42,329 nt of DNA, from positions 1 to 42,329 of the forward strand of contig CAKPHJ010000011.1 in NCBI GenBank assembly GCA_934157205.1, given 5' to 3'. The notes beneath the pieces are model-generated. The model worked only from the letters and a program-made list of their open reading frames with translations. It was not told the DNA's origin and made no database searches. The first letter of the stretch is position 1, and every line of letters starts with the position of its first letter. This document shows positions 1 to 10,031 of this stretch, one piece after another. Made by a program: the position numbers and the translations under genes. Origin of the DNA: an uncultured Clostridia bacterium (GTDB lineage: Bacteria > Bacillota > Clostridia > TANB77 > CAG-508).

Positions 1-231
1 ATTAGATTAGCCAAAAATAAAAATTAAAACTGTCTATTTTTATATCAACCAGAAGCAATAAGTATGTCAGACAGAGTCTTAGTATTAAGTAAAAGACCAG
101 GAACAATTAAAGACATTCATAAAATAGAATTTGATATAGAAAATAAAAATCCTATAAATGTAAGAGAAAGTCCAAAATTTAGTAAATATTTTAATATGTT
201 ATGGCAAGAACTTGGTATAGAAAAAGTTTAA
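1..231 (+). CDS. ABC transporter ATP-binding protein, C-terminal part (NitT/TauT type), disturbed near the left edge
   Basis: Only the C-terminal part is in the window. The frame ending in TAA at 229-231 gives EAISMSDRVLVLSKRPGTIK, typical of the region after the H-loop in nitrate/sulfonate/taurine-type importer ATPases, which would energise the permease just downstream. The reading is not clean at the edge. Bases 1-24 give IRLAKNKN, then an in-frame TAA lies at 25-27. KTV follows in a second frame (26-34), and the stretch before EAISM lacks the expected THD of the H-loop. This needs two compensating indels within about 35 bases and involves no CGG, so edge sequence error or decay is likely. 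The permease begins 23 bases downstream, consistent with one operon. Confidence 0.75.
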
Positions 232-254
232 CAAGATAGGAAGTGATAAATATT

Positions 255-1086
255 ATGAAAATTTTAAAGAAAATAAATAGTAAAATTTTTATTTCAGAAG
301 AGCGAAGAAAATATATAAAAAATAGAAAGAAAGAATCCATGTTAGTTTTAATTACACAGGTAGGAATTCTTGTACTTTTTTTAATTATATGGGAATGGCT
401 AGCTAGAAAAAACATTATAGATAGTTTTATAACAAGTAATCCATCAAGAATTTGGAAAACTCTTATTAATTTAGGCTCAAATGACTTATCAAAACATATA
501 GGTGTTACAGTATATGAAACAGTTATTGGCTTTTTATTAGGGACATTTATAGGAATAATAATAGCAATAATTTTATGGTGGTCAAAATTTCTTTCAAAAG
601 TAGCTGAACCATATTTAGTGGTATTAAATAGTTTGCCAAAGGTAGCATTAGGACCAATTATTATAATTTGGGTAGGAGCTGGAACACCAGCAATTATTGT
701 AATGGCTATTGCAATTTCTCTTATTGTAACAATTTTGGAAAATCTAAATGGATTTTTAAAAACTGACAAGGAAATAATAAAGATGGCACAAACATTTAAT
801 TGCTCAAAATTTCAAATATTGACAAAAATAATTATTCCAGCAAATTTATCTACATTTATAAATTCATTAAAAGTAAATATAGGACTTTCTTTGGTAGGCG
901 TTATATCTGGAGAATTTTTGGTTTCGAAAGCAGGTTTACGGTTATTTAATAGTTTATGGAGGTCAAGTATTTAAACTAGATTTAGTAATGGCAAGTGTTA
1001 TTATTTTAGGAATTGTAGCTGGTATAATGTATTTAGCAGTAATGATATTAGAAAAACTAATAATGAAATATGGCAAATTTTTATAG
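255..1086 (+). CDS. ABC transporter permease (NitT/TauT type), read with a +1 shift at CGG 939-941
   Basis: Inner-membrane permease of a nitrate/sulfonate/taurine-type or thiamine-precursor-type importer, of the binding-protein-dependent permease family. ATG 255 is preferred over GTG 243 because AGGAAGTGAT is the ribosome binding site. Several hydrophobic segments are visible, and the EAA-type cytoplasmic loop (MAQTFNCSKFQILTKIIIP) lies at about residues 176-194. In frame 0 the protein ends at 972-974 soon after AGL-R. Skipping C939 gives the conserved GLGYLIVYGGQVF and a further 48 codons to TAG 1084-1086, for about 276 residues, normal for the family. Without the shift it lacks its last membrane segment. 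It lies between the ATPase and binding-protein genes. Confidence 0.88.
939..941 (+). other. Candidate +1 frameshift site 1: TTA CGG T
   Basis: This is the only in-frame CGG in the permease, codon 229. Before it the protein reads SKAGL. If C939 is skipped, GGT (Gly) continues as GYLIVYGGQVFKLD, matching the conserved GLGYLI of NitT/TauT permeases. Frame 0 reaches TAA ten codons after CGG. Confidence 0.88.
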
Positions 1087-1145
1087 TTTAAATTATATCA
1101 CACAAAGCAAAAAATTAACATAAAATAGCAAAAAGGAGGTGTGAT

Positions 1146-2159
1146 ATGAATAAAAGAGTAATAACATATATTATAGTTATAATATTAATGCTTTTTGTAG
1201 CATTAGGTGTACGTATAGTAAAAAAACAAAAAACAGATACATCTGAAGAAATAAAAAACATAAAAGTAAATGAGGTAACACGTTCTGTTTTTTATGCTCC
1301 ACAATATATTGCAATAAATAAAGGATATTTTAAAGAAAATGGAATTGAAATAGAATTAACAACAGGTCAAGGGGCAGATGCAGTTATGACAGCTGTACTT
1401 AGCAATCAATGTGATATAGGTTTTGCAGGACCTGAAGCTTCAATATATGTTTATAATGAAGGAAAAGAAGATTATTGCCAAGTATTTGCTCAGATGACTA
1501 AAAAAGATGGTTCATTTTTGGTTGCTAAAAATAATGTAGAAAAATTTGACTGGAAAAGTTTAAAAGGGAAAACAATAATACCTGGAAGAAAGGGAGGAGT
1601 ACCGTATATGACATTAGAGTATGTCTTAAAAAAGAATGGTATTGATCCCAAAAAAGATGTTATTTTAGATGACAGCATAAAATTTGATTTAATGGCTGGA
1701 GCTTTTGCAAGTGGAAATGCAGATTATGTAACATTATTTGAACCAACAGCATCACTTACAGAAAAACAAAATAAAGGATATATTGTTGCTTCAGTTGGCG
1801 AAGCTGCTGGAGATATTCCATATACAGCATATTTTGCTAAAAAAAGTTATATAGAAAAGAATCAAGAAATTATAAAAAAATTTACAAAAGCCGTATATGA
1901 AGGACAACAGTGGGTAAAAAATCATTCTGCAAATGAAATAGCACAAGAAATTCAAAGTTTTTTCCCAGATACTAGTATTGAAATGTTAGAGTCAGCTGTA
2001 GAAAGCTATAAAAATATTTCTGCTTGGAATGATACACCAATTTTAGAAAAAGAAGCTTTTGAAAGATTAGAAGATGTTATGATATCTGCAGGAGAGTTAA
2101 AAGAAAAAGTACCATATGAAAATATTGTAAATAACAAATATGCAGAAGAAATATTATAG
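1146..2159 (+). CDS. ABC transporter substrate-binding protein (NMT1/ThiY-SsuA-like)
   Basis: Extracytoplasmic solute-binding protein of 337 residues. An N-terminal hydrophobic segment (about residues 7-24) has no lipobox Cys, so it is probably an uncleaved membrane anchor or signal. The mature part fits the NMT1/SsuA-like family: VTRSVFYAPQYIAINKGYF opens the fold, followed by TTGQGADAVMTAVLSNQCDIGFAGPE, the usual ligand-cleft strand and helix pattern. The ribosome binding site AAAAAGGAGGTG is near-perfect. Substrate cannot be fixed from sequence; aromatic sulfonates, a thiamine pyrimidine precursor or riboflavin are all served by this family. It lies 59 bases after the shifted end of the permease, consistent with one importer operon. 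Confidence 0.88.
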   Translation: MNKRVITYIIVIILMLFVALGVRIVKKQKTDTSEEIKNIKVNEVTRSVFYAPQYIAINKGYFKENGIEIELTTGQGADAVMTAVLSNQCDIGFAGPEASIYVYNEGKEDYCQVFAQMTKKDGSFLVAKNNVEKFDWKSLKGKTIIPGRKGGVPYMTLEYVLKKNGIDPKKDVILDDSIKFDLMAGAFASGNADYVTLFEPTASLTEKQNKGYIVASVGEAAGDIPYTAYFAKKSYIEKNQEIIKKFTKAVYEGQQWVKNHSANEIAQEIQSFFPDTSIEMLESAVESYKNISAWNDTPILEKEAFERLEDVMISAGELKEKVPYENIVNNKYAEEIL

Positions 2160-2205
2160 ATTATAACTAGGTAATAAAATTTTATATATAAATTATAAAA
2201 AACTA

Positions 2206-2234
2206 TTGACATATTAAACCTATAGTGTTATATT
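2206..2234 (+). promoter_or_regulatory. Vegetative sigma promoter for the XRE regulator gene
   Basis: TTGACA at 2206-2211, 17-base spacer, TATATT at 2229-2234. It lies 26 bases before the start codon. Confidence 0.8.
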
Positions 2235-2259
2235 TACAAATGATAAAGGAGGAATGAAT

Positions 2260-2592
2260 ATGAAAATAGACTACAAATTAATAGGAGAACGAATAAAAAA
2301 AGCAAGACTAAAAAAGAACTGGTCACAAGACAAATTATCAGAAGAAATAGACGTAACAATTGCATATATAAGCAGAGTAGAAAGAGGAAGTTCAAAAGTA
2401 AACTTAAAAAGATTATCACAAATATGTGAAGCACTAAACATTGAAATGGAAGAACTAATTTGTGGAACAACAACAAGCAGCAAAAAATACTTAGATAAAG
2501 ATTTGTATGAAATTATAATAAACTGTACTCCAGAGAAACAAAGACTAATATATAAAATAGCAAAAATTGTAGAAAAAGCAGAATTTGTATAA
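2260..2592 (+). CDS. XRE-family helix-turn-helix regulator, copy 1
   Basis: Small DNA-binding regulator. The HTH_3 domain covers about residues 4-62: IGERIKKARLKKNWSQDKLSE, then YISRVERGSSKVNLKRLSQI. The C-terminal part (YLDKDLYEIIINCTPEKQRLIYKIAKIV) probably forms dimerisation helices, as in SinR-like proteins. ATG 2260 is preferred over ATG 2254 because AAAGGAGG ends only one base before 2254. The gene has its own promoter and terminator, so it is monocistronic. It is closely related to the regulator at 41127-41465, including the tail. Target sites are unknown. Confidence 0.9.
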   Translation: MKIDYKLIGERIKKARLKKNWSQDKLSEEIDVTIAYISRVERGSSKVNLKRLSQICEALNIEMEELICGTTTSSKKYLDKDLYEIIINCTPEKQRLIYKIAKIVEKAEFV

Positions 2593-2615
2593 AAAAGCAC
2601 TTATTATAACATTTT

Positions 2616-2668
2616 AAAGCATTAAAGAATTTATATAATAAAAATTAAATTCTTTAATGCTTTTTTTG
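2616..2668 (+). terminator. Intrinsic terminator after the XRE gene
   Basis: AAAGCATTAAAGAATTT pairs with AAATTCTTTAATGCTTT, followed by a run of T. Confidence 0.9.
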
Positions 2669-2764
2669 TTTAATAAGAAGGATTTATGTAAAATACGTCG
2701 AATAATATAATTATGTATATTAAAATAGCAAAAAAATAGGTAAATAATAGGAAAGTGAGGAAAA

Positions 2765-4546
2765 ATGTTTAGATATAGTGAGGAAATCATTGAAGAAGTT
2801 AGACAATCAAACGACATAGTAGATATAATATCACAATATGTAAGACTAAAAAGAAGTGGCAGAAACTTTTTTGGGTTATGTCCATTTCACAATGAAAAAT
2901 CACCATCATTTTCAGTATCACCAGACAAGCAAATATTTCACTGTTTTGGTTGTGGAGTTGGAGGAAATGTGTTCACATTTTTAACAAAAATAGAAGGAAT
3001 AAACTTTATAGAAGCAGTTCAAATGTTAGCAGAAAGGTCAAATATACAATTACCAACATTAGAAAATAATGGAGATAGTGCAAAAGAATTACTTAAATCC
3101 AAGATATATAAACTAAACGAATTTACAGCTAACTATTATCATGAAAGACTATATAAACCAGAATCAAAAATAGCACAAGAATACATAAAAAAAAGAAAAT
3201 TAAGTAACGAAACATTAAAATCTTTCAAAATTGGATTTTCAGGTAAATTTAACGAACTATACAAAGAACTTAAAAAACAAGGCTTTGAAGACAAAGAAAT
3301 GTTTGAATCAGGTCTTATAAATAGAAACGAAAGAGGAGAATATATAGACAGATATAGAAATAGACTCATGTTTCCAATATGTGATGCAAGAGGCAGAGTA
3401 ATAGCATTTGGTGGCAGAGTTTTAGATGACTCAAAACCAAAATATATTAATTCACCAGAAAATGTAGTATATAGTAAAGGAAGAAACCTATTTGGACTAA
3501 ATGTTGCCAAAAAAGGAGATATAAAAAAAATACTAGTAGTAGAAGGTTATATGGATGTAATATCATTACACCAAAGAGGAATAACAAATGTAGTAGCACC
3601 ATTAGGAACAGCATTAACACAGCAACAAGGTTGGTTACTTAGAAAAAATTCAGAACAAATAATACTAAGTTTCGATTCTGACGAAGCAGGGCTTACTGCC
3701 AAAATAAGAGCATTAGACATATTGCAAGACATGGGGTGTGACATAAGAATACTACAAATGGATGGAGCAAAAGACCCAGATGAATATATAATAAAATACG
3801 GTAATGCAAGATTTAATAATTTAATTGAAAAAGCATTATCTGTTATAGAATTTAAAGTAAAAGTACTAAAACAAAACTTAAATTTAGAAAGCACAAATGA
3901 CAAAATAAAATTTCTAAACGAAATAGCTAAACTTATATCAAAAGTGGACAACACCATGGAAAAAGAAGTATATATTGAAAAAATATCAAAACAATATGAT
4001 ATATCAAAAGAAGCAATATATGCTGAAGTAAACAAACTAACATATTCAGCAAACAAAAGTGAGAAAGTACTTGAAAAAAATAAGCCAGTAATAACACATA
4101 AAAAGATTCAAAAAGAACAAGTATCAAAAGCAGTAAGAAAAAGAGAAAACACAATAATTTCTATATTACTTATAGGAGATTTAAATATTTTTGAAATAAT
4201 AAGACAAAATATAAAAATAGAAGACTTTAAAGATGAAATAAATAAAAGTATAGCTAGTAAATTATATGAAGAATTTTCAAAAAGAAACAATAACATAAAT
4301 AGCATTATAGATGCACTAGAACCAGAAGAACAAAGCCATATTACTGAAATTATGGCAGATGATTACGAAATAAAAGATGTAGAAAAAGCAATTGATGATA
4401 TAATGCAAAGTTATGAAAAAGAAAAACTAAACAACAGAAAATTCGAAATATTAGAAATGCTAGAAAAAGATATAAATCAAGAAGAAAAAAAGAGCTTAGA
4501 AAAAGAACTAAATGACATTATAATAAAATTAGCTAGAATTAAATAA
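2765..4546 (+). CDS. dnaG: DNA primase
   Basis: Synthesises RNA primers at the replication fork with the DnaB helicase. The order is standard. A CHC2 zinc-binding domain carries C39, H42, C60 and C63 (LCPFH...FHCFGCG). The primase core is followed by a Toprim domain with VEGYMD and SFDSDEAG metal-binding motifs. The C-terminal helicase-interaction region is Lys/Glu-rich and divergent. The 593-residue length is normal. ATG 2765 follows the ribosome binding site GTGAGGAAAA. rpoD starts 25 bases after the stop, the usual dnaG-rpoD pair; rpsU is not present here. Confidence 0.97.
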   Translation: MFRYSEEIIEEVRQSNDIVDIISQYVRLKRSGRNFFGLCPFHNEKSPSFSVSPDKQIFHCFGCGVGGNVFTFLTKIEGINFIEAVQMLAERSNIQLPTLENNGDSAKELLKSKIYKLNEFTANYYHERLYKPESKIAQEYIKKRKLSNETLKSFKIGFSGKFNELYKELKKQGFEDKEMFESGLINRNERGEYIDRYRNRLMFPICDARGRVIAFGGRVLDDSKPKYINSPENVVYSKGRNLFGLNVAKKGDIKKILVVEGYMDVISLHQRGITNVVAPLGTALTQQQGWLLRKNSEQIILSFDSDEAGLTAKIRALDILQDMGCDIRILQMDGAKDPDEYIIKYGNARFNNLIEKALSVIEFKVKVLKQNLNLESTNDKIKFLNEIAKLISKVDNTMEKEVYIEKISKQYDISKEAIYAEVNKLTYSANKSEKVLEKNKPVITHKKIQKEQVSKAVRKRENTIISILLIGDLNIFEIIRQNIKIEDFKDEINKSIASKLYEEFSKRNNNINSIIDALEPEEQSHITEIMADDYEIKDVEKAIDDIMQSYEKEKLNNRKFEILEMLEKDINQEEKKSLEKELNDIIIKLARIK

Positions 4547-4570
4547 TTTTTAAATTATAGGAGGATAAAC

Positions 4571-5770
4571 ATGTCAGAAGAAAATGATAATATAAAAAAA
4601 ATAGAAGAAGCAAGAAAAACAGTAAAGAAAAAGGCAATGAATAATCAAGAAAACAATAACAAAAATCAAGAAAATAGTGCAGAAGAAAATAAAATAAAAA
4701 ATGAAAAAGTTAGTAAAATATTAAAAAAAGCTAAAGAAAAAGGAAAAATAACATATGGAGATTTAGCTACAGAATTAGACGATGTTAACCCAGAACAAAT
4801 TGATAAAGTTTTTGATGCATTTGAAGAACTTGGAGTAGATTTATTAAATGATGATTTAGACGAAGAGCCAGACATAGAAGATTTAAAAGAAGTGGAAAAT
4901 CTTAAATTAGATCAAATTACAGATACAAGTTATGAAGGAATAAATGTAGATGACCCAGTAAGAATGTATTTAAGAGAAATAGGTAGAATTCCATTACTAA
5001 CATTTGATCAAGAATTAAACTTAGCAAAAAGAATATTACAAGGAGACGAAGAAGCAAAACAAAAATTAGCAGAATCTAACCTAAGACTTGTAGTAAGTAT
5101 TGCAAAAAAATATGTTGGAAGAGGAATGCTATTTTTAGACTTAATACAAGAAGGAAATATGGGATTAATAAAAGCAGTAGAAAAATTTGACTATACAAAA
5201 GGTTTCAAATTTAGTACTTATGCAACATGGTGGATAAGACAAGCAATAACAAGAGCAATAGCAGATCAAGCAAGGACTATAAGAATACCAGTTCATATGG
5301 TAGAAACAATAAACAAATTAATAAGAACATCAAGACATTTACTACAACAATTAGGAAGAGAGCCATCACCAGAAGAAATTGCAGCAGAAATGGAAATACC
5401 TGTAGAAAAAGTAATGGAAATTCAGAAAATTGCACAAGACCCAGTTTCACTTGAAACACCAATAGGAGAAGAAGATGACAGTCACTTAGGAGACTTTATT
5501 CAAGATGATGACAGTCCAGCACCTCATGATTCAGCTGCATACACATTGCTTAAAGAACAACTAGAAGAAGTTATGAACACATTAACTCCAAGAGAAGCAA
5601 AAGTATTAAAACTTAGATTTGGACTAGAAGATGGAAAAGCAAGAACTCTTGAAGAAGTAGGAAAAGAGTTTGATGTAACACGTGAAAGAATTAGACAAAT
5701 AGAGGCAAAGGCACTTAGAAAATTAAGACATCCAAGCAGAAGCAAAAAATTAAGAGATTATATGGGATAA
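4571..5770 (+). CDS. rpoD: Housekeeping RNA polymerase sigma factor
   Basis: Primary sigma-70/SigA, which directs core polymerase to the TTGACA/TATAAT promoters seen across this window. An acidic, Lys-rich N-terminal region resembles region 1.1. Region 1.2 (DPVRMYLREIGRIPLL), region 2 (FDYTKGFKFSTYATWWIRQA), region 3 and region 4.2 (TLEEVGKEFDVTRERIRQIE) follow, ending RSKKLRDYMG. At 399 residues it is a typical Firmicute SigA. The ribosome binding site is TAGGAGG, and it is probably cotranscribed with dnaG. Confidence 0.97.
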   Translation: MSEENDNIKKIEEARKTVKKKAMNNQENNNKNQENSAEENKIKNEKVSKILKKAKEKGKITYGDLATELDDVNPEQIDKVFDAFEELGVDLLNDDLDEEPDIEDLKEVENLKLDQITDTSYEGINVDDPVRMYLREIGRIPLLTFDQELNLAKRILQGDEEAKQKLAESNLRLVVSIAKKYVGRGMLFLDLIQEGNMGLIKAVEKFDYTKGFKFSTYATWWIRQAITRAIADQARTIRIPVHMVETINKLIRTSRHLLQQLGREPSPEEIAAEMEIPVEKVMEIQKIAQDPVSLETPIGEEDDSHLGDFIQDDDSPAPHDSAAYTLLKEQLEEVMNTLTPREAKVLKLRFGLEDGKARTLEEVGKEFDVTRERIRQIEAKALRKLRHPSRSKKLRDYMG

Positions 5771-5793
5771 AAAATATAAATACGGAGGAAAAA

Positions 5794-6858
5794 ATGAATC
5801 AAATAATTAGTTTTTTTCAAAGCATAACTACAGTGCAAATTATAGATATATGGGTAGCAATAGGAATAATAATATTTTTTAGAATTTTTAGTTCAGCATT
5901 TTCATATGCAATTATAAAAATGTTTAAATTTAAAGAAAAAAATTCAAAAAAAATAAAACAAGGAGCTTTTTATAATCCACTAAGAATATTTTTTATAATA
6001 TTAGGATTTTATTTAGCAATTATATTTTTAAAACAGCCATTAAACATATCTAAAGAAGTAATGAATGTAGTAACAAAAATATTTAAAATAGTTTCAATAA
6101 TTGTTTTTGCAAGAGGAATAGCAGAAAGTTTTTCAGCAAATTCAGCATTAGTGAAAAAAATGAAAAAGCACATAGACAAAAACATAGAAGATTCAATGTT
6201 TCAATTTATATTAAAAACAGTAAGAGCAATTATATATATTATAGCTGGATTTATGGTAATAACAGAATTAGGATTTAACCTAAATGGCTTAGTTGCAGGA
6301 CTTGGAGTTAGTGGTGTTATAGTAACATTAGCAGCACAAGACACAGCAAAGAATTTATTTGGTGGGCTAGTAATATTTTTAGATAAACCATTTGTAGTTG
6401 GTGATTGGATACAAATGGGTGAATATGAAGGAACAGTTGAAGATATAACATTTAGAAGTACAAGAATTAGAACTTTTGAAAATGCATTAGTAAATATACC
6501 AAATTCAGTTATATCAAGTGCCTCTATAACAAATTGGAGTAAAATGGAAAAAAGAAGATACCGCACAAACTTATGTTTAGCACAAGACACACCATTAGAA
6601 AAACTTGAAATATTCAAAAAAAGAGTACATGATATGCTACAAGCAAGAGATGCAATTTTTGATGACTCTATAATAGTAAAATTTGATACAATTGCAGACA
6701 ACGGTTTAAACGTATTAATTTGCAGTTATACAGATTCTGTAGATTATCCATCTTATTTAAGTGAAAGAGAAGATATAAACTGTAAAATAATGAAAATATT
6801 AAAAGAAGAAAATATAGAATTAGCTTATGATACAAAAACAGTATATTTAAAACAGTAA
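5794..6858 (+). CDS. Small-conductance mechanosensitive channel (MscS family)
   Basis: Membrane channel that releases solutes on hypo-osmotic shock. Hydrophobic helices lie at about residues 15-40, 65-85, 95-115 and 140-165. The pore helix and beta-domain signature follows: GLGVSGVIVTLAAQDTAKN, then LDKPFVVGDWIQMGEYEGTVEDITFRSTRIRTFENALVNIPNS. The 354-residue length fits small MscS/YnaI types. The ribosome binding site reads TACGGAGGAAAA, with CGG in a non-coding position. A terminator follows at 6902. Confidence 0.94.
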   Translation: MNQIISFFQSITTVQIIDIWVAIGIIIFFRIFSSAFSYAIIKMFKFKEKNSKKIKQGAFYNPLRIFFIILGFYLAIIFLKQPLNISKEVMNVVTKIFKIVSIIVFARGIAESFSANSALVKKMKKHIDKNIEDSMFQFILKTVRAIIYIIAGFMVITELGFNLNGLVAGLGVSGVIVTLAAQDTAKNLFGGLVIFLDKPFVVGDWIQMGEYEGTVEDITFRSTRIRTFENALVNIPNSVISSASITNWSKMEKRRYRTNLCLAQDTPLEKLEIFKKRVHDMLQARDAIFDDSIIVKFDTIADNGLNVLICSYTDSVDYPSYLSEREDINCKIMKILKEENIELAYDTKTVYLKQ

Positions 6859-6901
6859 TAATTAAGGTACAAGCCACATATAAATTTATAAAAGAACAAA
6901 T

Positions 6902-6931
6902 AAAGTTAAGTGTAAAAGCTTAACTTTATTA
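6902..6931 (+). terminator. Intrinsic terminator after the MscS gene
   Basis: AAAGTTAAG and CTTAACTTT form a 9-bp stem with an 8-base loop, followed by ATTA. The U-tract is weak. Confidence 0.7.
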
Positions 6932-6949
6932 CATATAGGAGGAGTTTAT

Positions 6950-9578
6950 ATGTGGGAAACATTAAGAAAAGAAGAGGTTTTTAAAAAATTAAAAACTGAC
7001 AGAAAAACAGGTTTAAACGAAGAAGAAGTAAAAAATAGGCAATTGCAATATGGCACAAATAAACTGAAAGGAAGCAAAAAAGAAACATTTATTATAAAAT
7101 TTATAAAACAATTTAATGATTTTATGATAATAATTTTAATTTTTGCTTCTATAATATCAGCAGTAGTTTCAAATATGCAAGGAGAAAACGATTATATAGA
7201 CTCAATAATTATAATAGCAATAGTAATATTAAATGCATTTATGGGAGTAATACAAGAAGAAAAGGCTGAAAAATCTATAGAAGCATTGCAAAAAATGGCA
7301 CCAATAAAAGCAAAAGTAATACGTAATGGAAATATATACGAAATAAATGCAGAACAACTAGTTCCTGGAGATATTATAATACTAGAAGCGGGAAATTTTG
7401 TTCCAGCAGATGGAAGGATAATAGAAAGTCATAATTTGAAAATAGAAGAATCAAGTTTAACAGGAGAGATGGAACCAGTACTAAAGGATTCAGAAAAAAT
7501 ATGTAAAAGTAATATAGATTTAGGTGATATGACCAATATGGCATTTATGACAAGCATAATAGTTAATGGAAGCGGAAAAGCAGTAGTTACTGAAATTGGA
7601 ATGGATACAAAAGTAGGAAAAATAGCAAACATGATAATAGAAGATAATGCACCAGAAACACCTATACAGAAAAAATTAGGGCAGGTAGGAAAAATATTAG
7701 GTATAGTATGTTTAGCAATATGTTTAGTAATATTTATAATTGGTTTAATTAAAAATATAGAGCCAATGGAAATGTTTATGACTTCTGTTGGTTTGGCTGT
7801 TGCAGCTATACCAGAAGGTTTACCAGCAATTGTAACAATAGTATTATCCATACGGAGTTACAAAAATGGCAAAAAAGAATAGTATAATAAGAAAACTTCC
7901 AGCAGTAGAAACTTTAGGTAGTAGCCAAGTAATATGTTCAGACAAAACAGGAACATTAACACAGAACAAAATGAAAGTAGTAGAAATAAAGTCAAAAAAT
8001 ATAGAATTCACATCAGAACTTGCAACAATGTGTACAGATTGTAATATTTTATATATTAATGGAAAAACAGAAATAAATGGAGAACCAACTGAAGTTGCAC
8101 TTGTTAATTTTGGATTAGAAAAATCTAAAGAAAAGTCAAAATTATATTATGAAATGCCAAGAATAAATGAAATACCATTTGATTCTAACAGAAAAATGAT
8201 GACAACAATTCATAAAATAGGAGAAAAATATAGAATAATAACAAAAGGTGCACCAGATGTGTTAATAGATAGATGTAATTTTCAAATTGATGAAAAAGAA
8301 ACAAACGAGAAAATAGAAAAATCAAAAATAAAAAATGACAATAAAAAAATGGCTGAAAATGCATTAAGAGTTATTGCTGTAGCATATAAAGATGTAGATG
8401 TTTTACCAGACAAAATTGAATCAGACACAATAGAAAATAACCTAATATTTGTTGGTTTAGTAGGAATGATAGATCCACCAAGAGAAGGAGTGAAAGAAGC
8501 AGTAAAAACTTGTAAATATGCTGGAATAAAAACAGTTATGATAACAGGAGATCATCTTGAAACAGCAAAAGCAATTGCAAAAGAATTAAAAATATTTAAT
8601 AATGGAGACAAAGCATTAACAGGAAAAGAATTGAACACAATGACTCAAAAACAATTAGAAGATGAAATAAAAAATTGTAGTGTATTTGCAAGAGTTACAC
8701 CAGAACACAAAGTAAGAATTGTAAAAGCATGGCAAAAAAAAGGTGCAGTTGTAGCAATGACAGGAGATGGAGTAAATGATAGTCCAGCACTAAAATGTGC
8801 AGATATTGGAATTGCCATGGGAAAAAATGGGACAGATGTAGCCAAAAACGCATCTGACATGATTTTAACAGATGATAATTTTGTAACAATAGTTGAAGCA
8901 GTAAAACAAGGAAGAAATATATATGATAATATAAAAAAAGCCATACATTTTCTAATAGCTACAAATATTGGTGAAATAGTAACAATATTTATGGGACTAT
9001 TATTAGGAATGAAATCACCACTTATTGCAATACAATTATTATGGGTAAACTTAGTTACAGACTCATTGCCAGCAATAGCACTAGGCTTAGAACCACCAGA
9101 AAAAAATATTATGAAAAGAAAACCTATAAGTAGTAAAAAAAGTATATTTTCAGATGGACTATGGACCAAAATAATTGTAGAAGGTATAATGATAGGAATG
9201 TTAACACTAGTAGCATTTAGTATAGGAAATAAATATTATGGAATAGAAGTAGGAAGAACAATGGCATTTATTTCTATAGGATTGTTAGAACTTGTTCACA
9301 GTTTTAATATAAAAAGTGAACAATCTATATTTAAAGTAGGAATTTTAGAAAACAAATATCTTATTGGTAGTTTTATTTTAGGGTTTTTAATGCAAATAAT
9401 AGTTGTGTTAATACCAAGTTTAGCTAATATTTTTAAATTGGTTCCTTTAAATAAAACTCAATGGATTGTTACTTTAGCTATATCAATTTTACCAATTATT
9501 ATAATGGAAATTCAAAAAAAGGTAAATTCAATGAAATTTGGAGAAATTATATATACATATAAGTCACAACAAAATTAG
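6950..9578 (+). CDS. P-type cation (Ca2+-type, P2A) ATPase, read with a +1 shift at CGG 7853-7855
   Basis: Membrane pump exporting Ca2+ or a similar cation. The N-terminal cation ATPase domain begins at MWETL. TGEM lies at residues 171-174 and PEGLPA (helix M4 ion site) at 288-293. At residue 302 frame 0 meets CGG and stops at 7880-7882. Skipping C7853 gives VLSIGVTKMAKKN, the conserved link into the phosphorylation domain. SDKTGTLTQN follows with phosphorylated Asp at about residue 331, then KGAPDVL, MITGDH and MTGDGVNDSPALK. The C-terminal membrane block is complete. The composite has 875 residues, the family's usual length. Without the shift there is no catalytic Asp. The last part of the gene is duplicated at 10120-10230. 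Confidence 0.94.
7853..7855 (+). other. Candidate +1 frameshift site 2: ATA CGG A
   Basis: In-frame CGG at codon 302. Skipping C7853 gives GGA (Gly) and restores SIGVTKMAKKNSIIRKLPAVETLG, where the glycine is a conserved family position. Frame 0 ends at TAG 7880-7882. Confidence 0.92.
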
Positions 9579-9629
9579 AAATTTTAGATAATAATATAAG
9601 ATTTTAATGTAGGTTATAAAAAAGTAAGG
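9519..9629. repeat. Direct repeat R1, copy 1 (3' end of the P-type ATPase gene and trailer)
   Basis: 111 bases covering the last codons of the ATPase gene and its trailer. They recur at 10120-10230 with a constant offset of 601 and one visible difference (CAATG versus CGATG). Confidence 0.95.
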
Positions 9630-9651
9630 GTGAAATTAAAATTTCACCCTG
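9627..9651. terminator. Bidirectional terminator between the ATPase gene and orphan gene A
   Basis: GGGTGAAAT and ATTTCACCC form the stem. On the minus strand it is followed by TTACTTTTTT and contains the last codons of gene A. Confidence 0.75.
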
Positions 9652-9974
9652 TGGTATAGCTCGAAAAAACGTTTATTCATTTTGTTTTCCCATTCGATGA
9701 GGCTCTCGACATCATTGAATGATGTTAAACACCAGTTTTCTAGTTCATTTTTTGCAATATTGTCTGAATCATTCGTTTCTGCTGCCGAGTACAGCTTATA
9801 AAAAGATTCTAGGGCAATATTTTTTTCCTCTTCGAAATTGTAGTGAGGATGCTCTTCATTATGAAGTCTAAAGTAGCATACCAGTTCGGCATGTTTGAAA
9901 GCTTTTATAAGCCTTTCATAGTTCGGCCATACTCTTTCCAAACGCAGTCGCCGAAGTTTTTTCTTACTAATCAT
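9636..9974 (-). CDS. Orphan gene A: small basic protein of unknown function, foreign codon use
   Basis: 112 residues; I do not recognise the family. The N-terminus is strongly basic (MISKKKLRRLRLERVW), the middle is acidic, and the C-terminal segment carries ELENWCLTSF...EWENKM. That segment matches gene B next door (ELxxWxLxxF...E...WxNxM), so A and B are paralogues at least there. Codon use is unlike all neighbours: CGG, CGA, CGT, CTG, CCG and GCC occur in the first 35 codons, suggesting recent transfer. Codon 8 is CGG; a +1 shift there would end translation about 16 codons later. It has its own promoter and an AAGGAGGTCA ribosome binding site, and runs against its neighbours. Confidence 0.75.
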   Translation of the reverse strand: MISKKKLRRLRLERVWPNYERLIKAFKHAELVCYFRLHNEEHPHYNFEEEKNIALESFYKLYSAAETNDSDNIAKNELENWCLTSFNDVESLIEWENKMNKRFFELYHRVKF

Positions 9975-10031
9975 TAAGTGACCTCCTTAATAAATCAATC
10001 AGAAAGTTTTTATAACTTACCATTTATCTAT

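Noticed and set aside
1..60. Left-edge ATPase break as a further recoding site
   Set aside because: No CGG is present and two compensating indels with lost residues would be needed; it lies at the extreme window edge.
3799..3801. CGG in dnaG (TAC GGT) as another shift site
   Set aside because: The C is the third base of a Tyr codon and the frame stays open with normal DnaG sequence. Out-of-phase CGG like this is common in the window.
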